7,235 bases of DNA from Tateyamaria sp. (lineage in GTDB: Bacteria > Pseudomonadota > Alphaproteobacteria > Rhodobacterales > Rhodobacteraceae), in the NCBI GenBank assembly GCA_018668195.1, contig JABITU010000203.1:1-7235 (forward strand). Reading direction: 5' to 3'. The notes under the pieces were generated by a model, which saw nothing but the letters and a program-made list of their open reading frames with translations, was not told the DNA's origin and did not search any database. Position 1 is the first letter of the stretch. Every line of letters starts with the position of its first letter. Positions 6,423-7,235 of the stretch are shown here, in pieces. The position numbers and the translations under genes were made by a program.

Positions 6423-6431
6423 GTACGGATT

Positions 6432-7235
6432 ATGCCCTTGGCAGATAGTGTTTTCGCCCCCTGGGACGACTCGGATCAAAAGCCGCTGATCCGCTTTCGA
6501 AATGTAACGAAGCGTTTCGGTGATTTTACCGCAATTGATAACCTGACCCTGGATATTTTCGCGCAAGAGTTTTTTGCCCTTCTGGGTCCTTCTGGTTGTG
6601 GCAAAACAACGATGATGCGCATGCTGGCGGGTTTCGAAAACCCGACCAAAGGTGCCATCGAATTGGCCGGCCAAGATATCGCGGGTGTACCGCCAAATAA
6701 ACGGGCGGTGAACATGATGTTCCAGTCCTATGCCCTTTTTCCGCATCTGACGGTGCAGGACAATATTGCATTTGGATTGCGTAGAGAAAGCCGCGATTCT
6801 AATTTCATTAGTGCGCGCGTGAGCGAAATGCTCAAACTTACTAGACTTGAAAAATTTGCCCGGCGCAAACCGCATCAAATTTCGGGTGGACAACGGCAAC
6901 GGGTTGCGCTGGCACGGTCGCTGGCCAAGGCCCCAAAGCTGCTGTTGTTGGATGAGCCTCTGGGCGCGTTGGATGCCAAGCTACGCGAGGCGACGCAGTT
7001 CGAATTGATGGACATTCAAGAAAAGACTGGCACGACATTTGTCATTGTGACCCACGATCAGGAAGAGGCGATGACGGTTGCAAGCCGCGTGGCTGTGATG
7101 GACGAAGGTAGGATCATGCAGGTGGCGACCCCCGAAGAAATTTATGAGGCCCCCAACAGTGTCTACGTCGCAGACTTCATCGGTGACGTGAATATTATCC
7201 CTGGCACCGCAAAGGCTGCCGGGCCGGACCACTAC
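6432..7235 (+). CDS. potG: Putrescine ABC transporter ATPase, PotG-like (partial)
   Basis: This is the ATP-hydrolysing subunit that powers polyamine import through two membrane permeases. The window holds the first 268 residues and the frame is still open at the end; the family is about 360-380 aa. Visible motifs are Walker A GPSGCGKTT (52-60), Q-loop MMFQSYALFPH with Gln98, signature ISGGQRQR (150-157), Walker B LLLLDEP (170-176), D-loop LGALD, and the switch His208 in VTHDQEEA. The start of the C-terminal regulatory domain (FIGDVNIIPG) follows. NMMFQSYALFPHLTVQDNIA and KPHQISGGQ resemble PotG more than sugar-type MalK ATPases. ATG 6432 has only a poor ribosome site (CGGA, two bases away) and lies just past a hairpin-T tract, suggesting lower output than potF. 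Permease genes (potH/potI type) are expected downstream but lie outside the window. Confidence 0.94.
   Translation, partial: MPLADSVFAPWDDSDQKPLIRFRNVTKRFGDFTAIDNLTLDIFAQEFFALLGPSGCGKTTMMRMLAGFENPTKGAIELAGQDIAGVPPNKRAVNMMFQSYALFPHLTVQDNIAFGLRRESRDSNFISARVSEMLKLTRLEKFARRKPHQISGGQRQRVALARSLAKAPKLLLLDEPLGALDAKLREATQFELMDIQEKTGTTFVIVTHDQEEAMTVASRVAVMDEGRIMQVATPEEIYEAPNSVYVADFIGDVNIIPGTAKAAGPDHY

Noticed and set aside
6411..6899. 162-codon open frame on the minus strand
   Set aside because: It lies opposite potG, whose plus-strand translation contains every ABC ATPase motif; the minus frame has no recognisable domain.

Overview
The window looks like chromosomal DNA of an alphaproteobacterium, most likely a marine Roseobacter-type member of the Rhodobacterales. 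This is inferred from the flagellar proteins (FliF with a GYELLD-SLTGFGTTSQMF stretch, a short 97-residue FliN, a FliP with a lineage-type first membrane segment), the fliF-fliH-fliN-fliP gene order without fliG, and moderate GC. No plasmid, phage, IS or CRISPR signature was seen.

Region 1 (1-3330, plus strand) is a tightly packed flagellar operon: fliF (MS ring), a fliH-like export-ATPase regulator, fliN (C-ring switch protein) and fliP (export-gate subunit). The joins overlap by 4, 8 and, depending on the fliP start, 8 bases, so translation is probably coupled. A near-consensus CtrA box (CTAA-N7-TTAA, 24-38) lies just upstream of fliF and suggests a promoter there. A perfect 6-bp inverted repeat lies beside it at 3-20.

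Region 2 (3331-3746) is a 416-bp gap between the convergent fliP and aminotransferase genes. No known gene was recognised in it. It does hold an ordered set of signals: a GC-flanked 12-bp inverted repeat resembling NarL/LuxR-class operators, then a very strong Shine-Dalgarno, then a 21-codon open reading frame. This is the least explained part of the window.

Region 3 (3747-7235) is a polyamine uptake and catabolism locus. A class III PLP-dependent aminotransferase, probably a putrescine-pyruvate type (SpuC-like), is transcribed leftward. Divergent from it, across a 147-bp shared control region, are a PotF-like periplasmic putrescine-binding protein and a PotG-like ABC ATPase that runs off the window end; permease genes would be expected beyond it. 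A strong GC hairpin followed by a T-rich tract sits between potF and potG. It looks like a partial terminator that would favour the binding protein over the ATPase. Together these genes would import putrescine and start its transamination toward 4-aminobutyrate.
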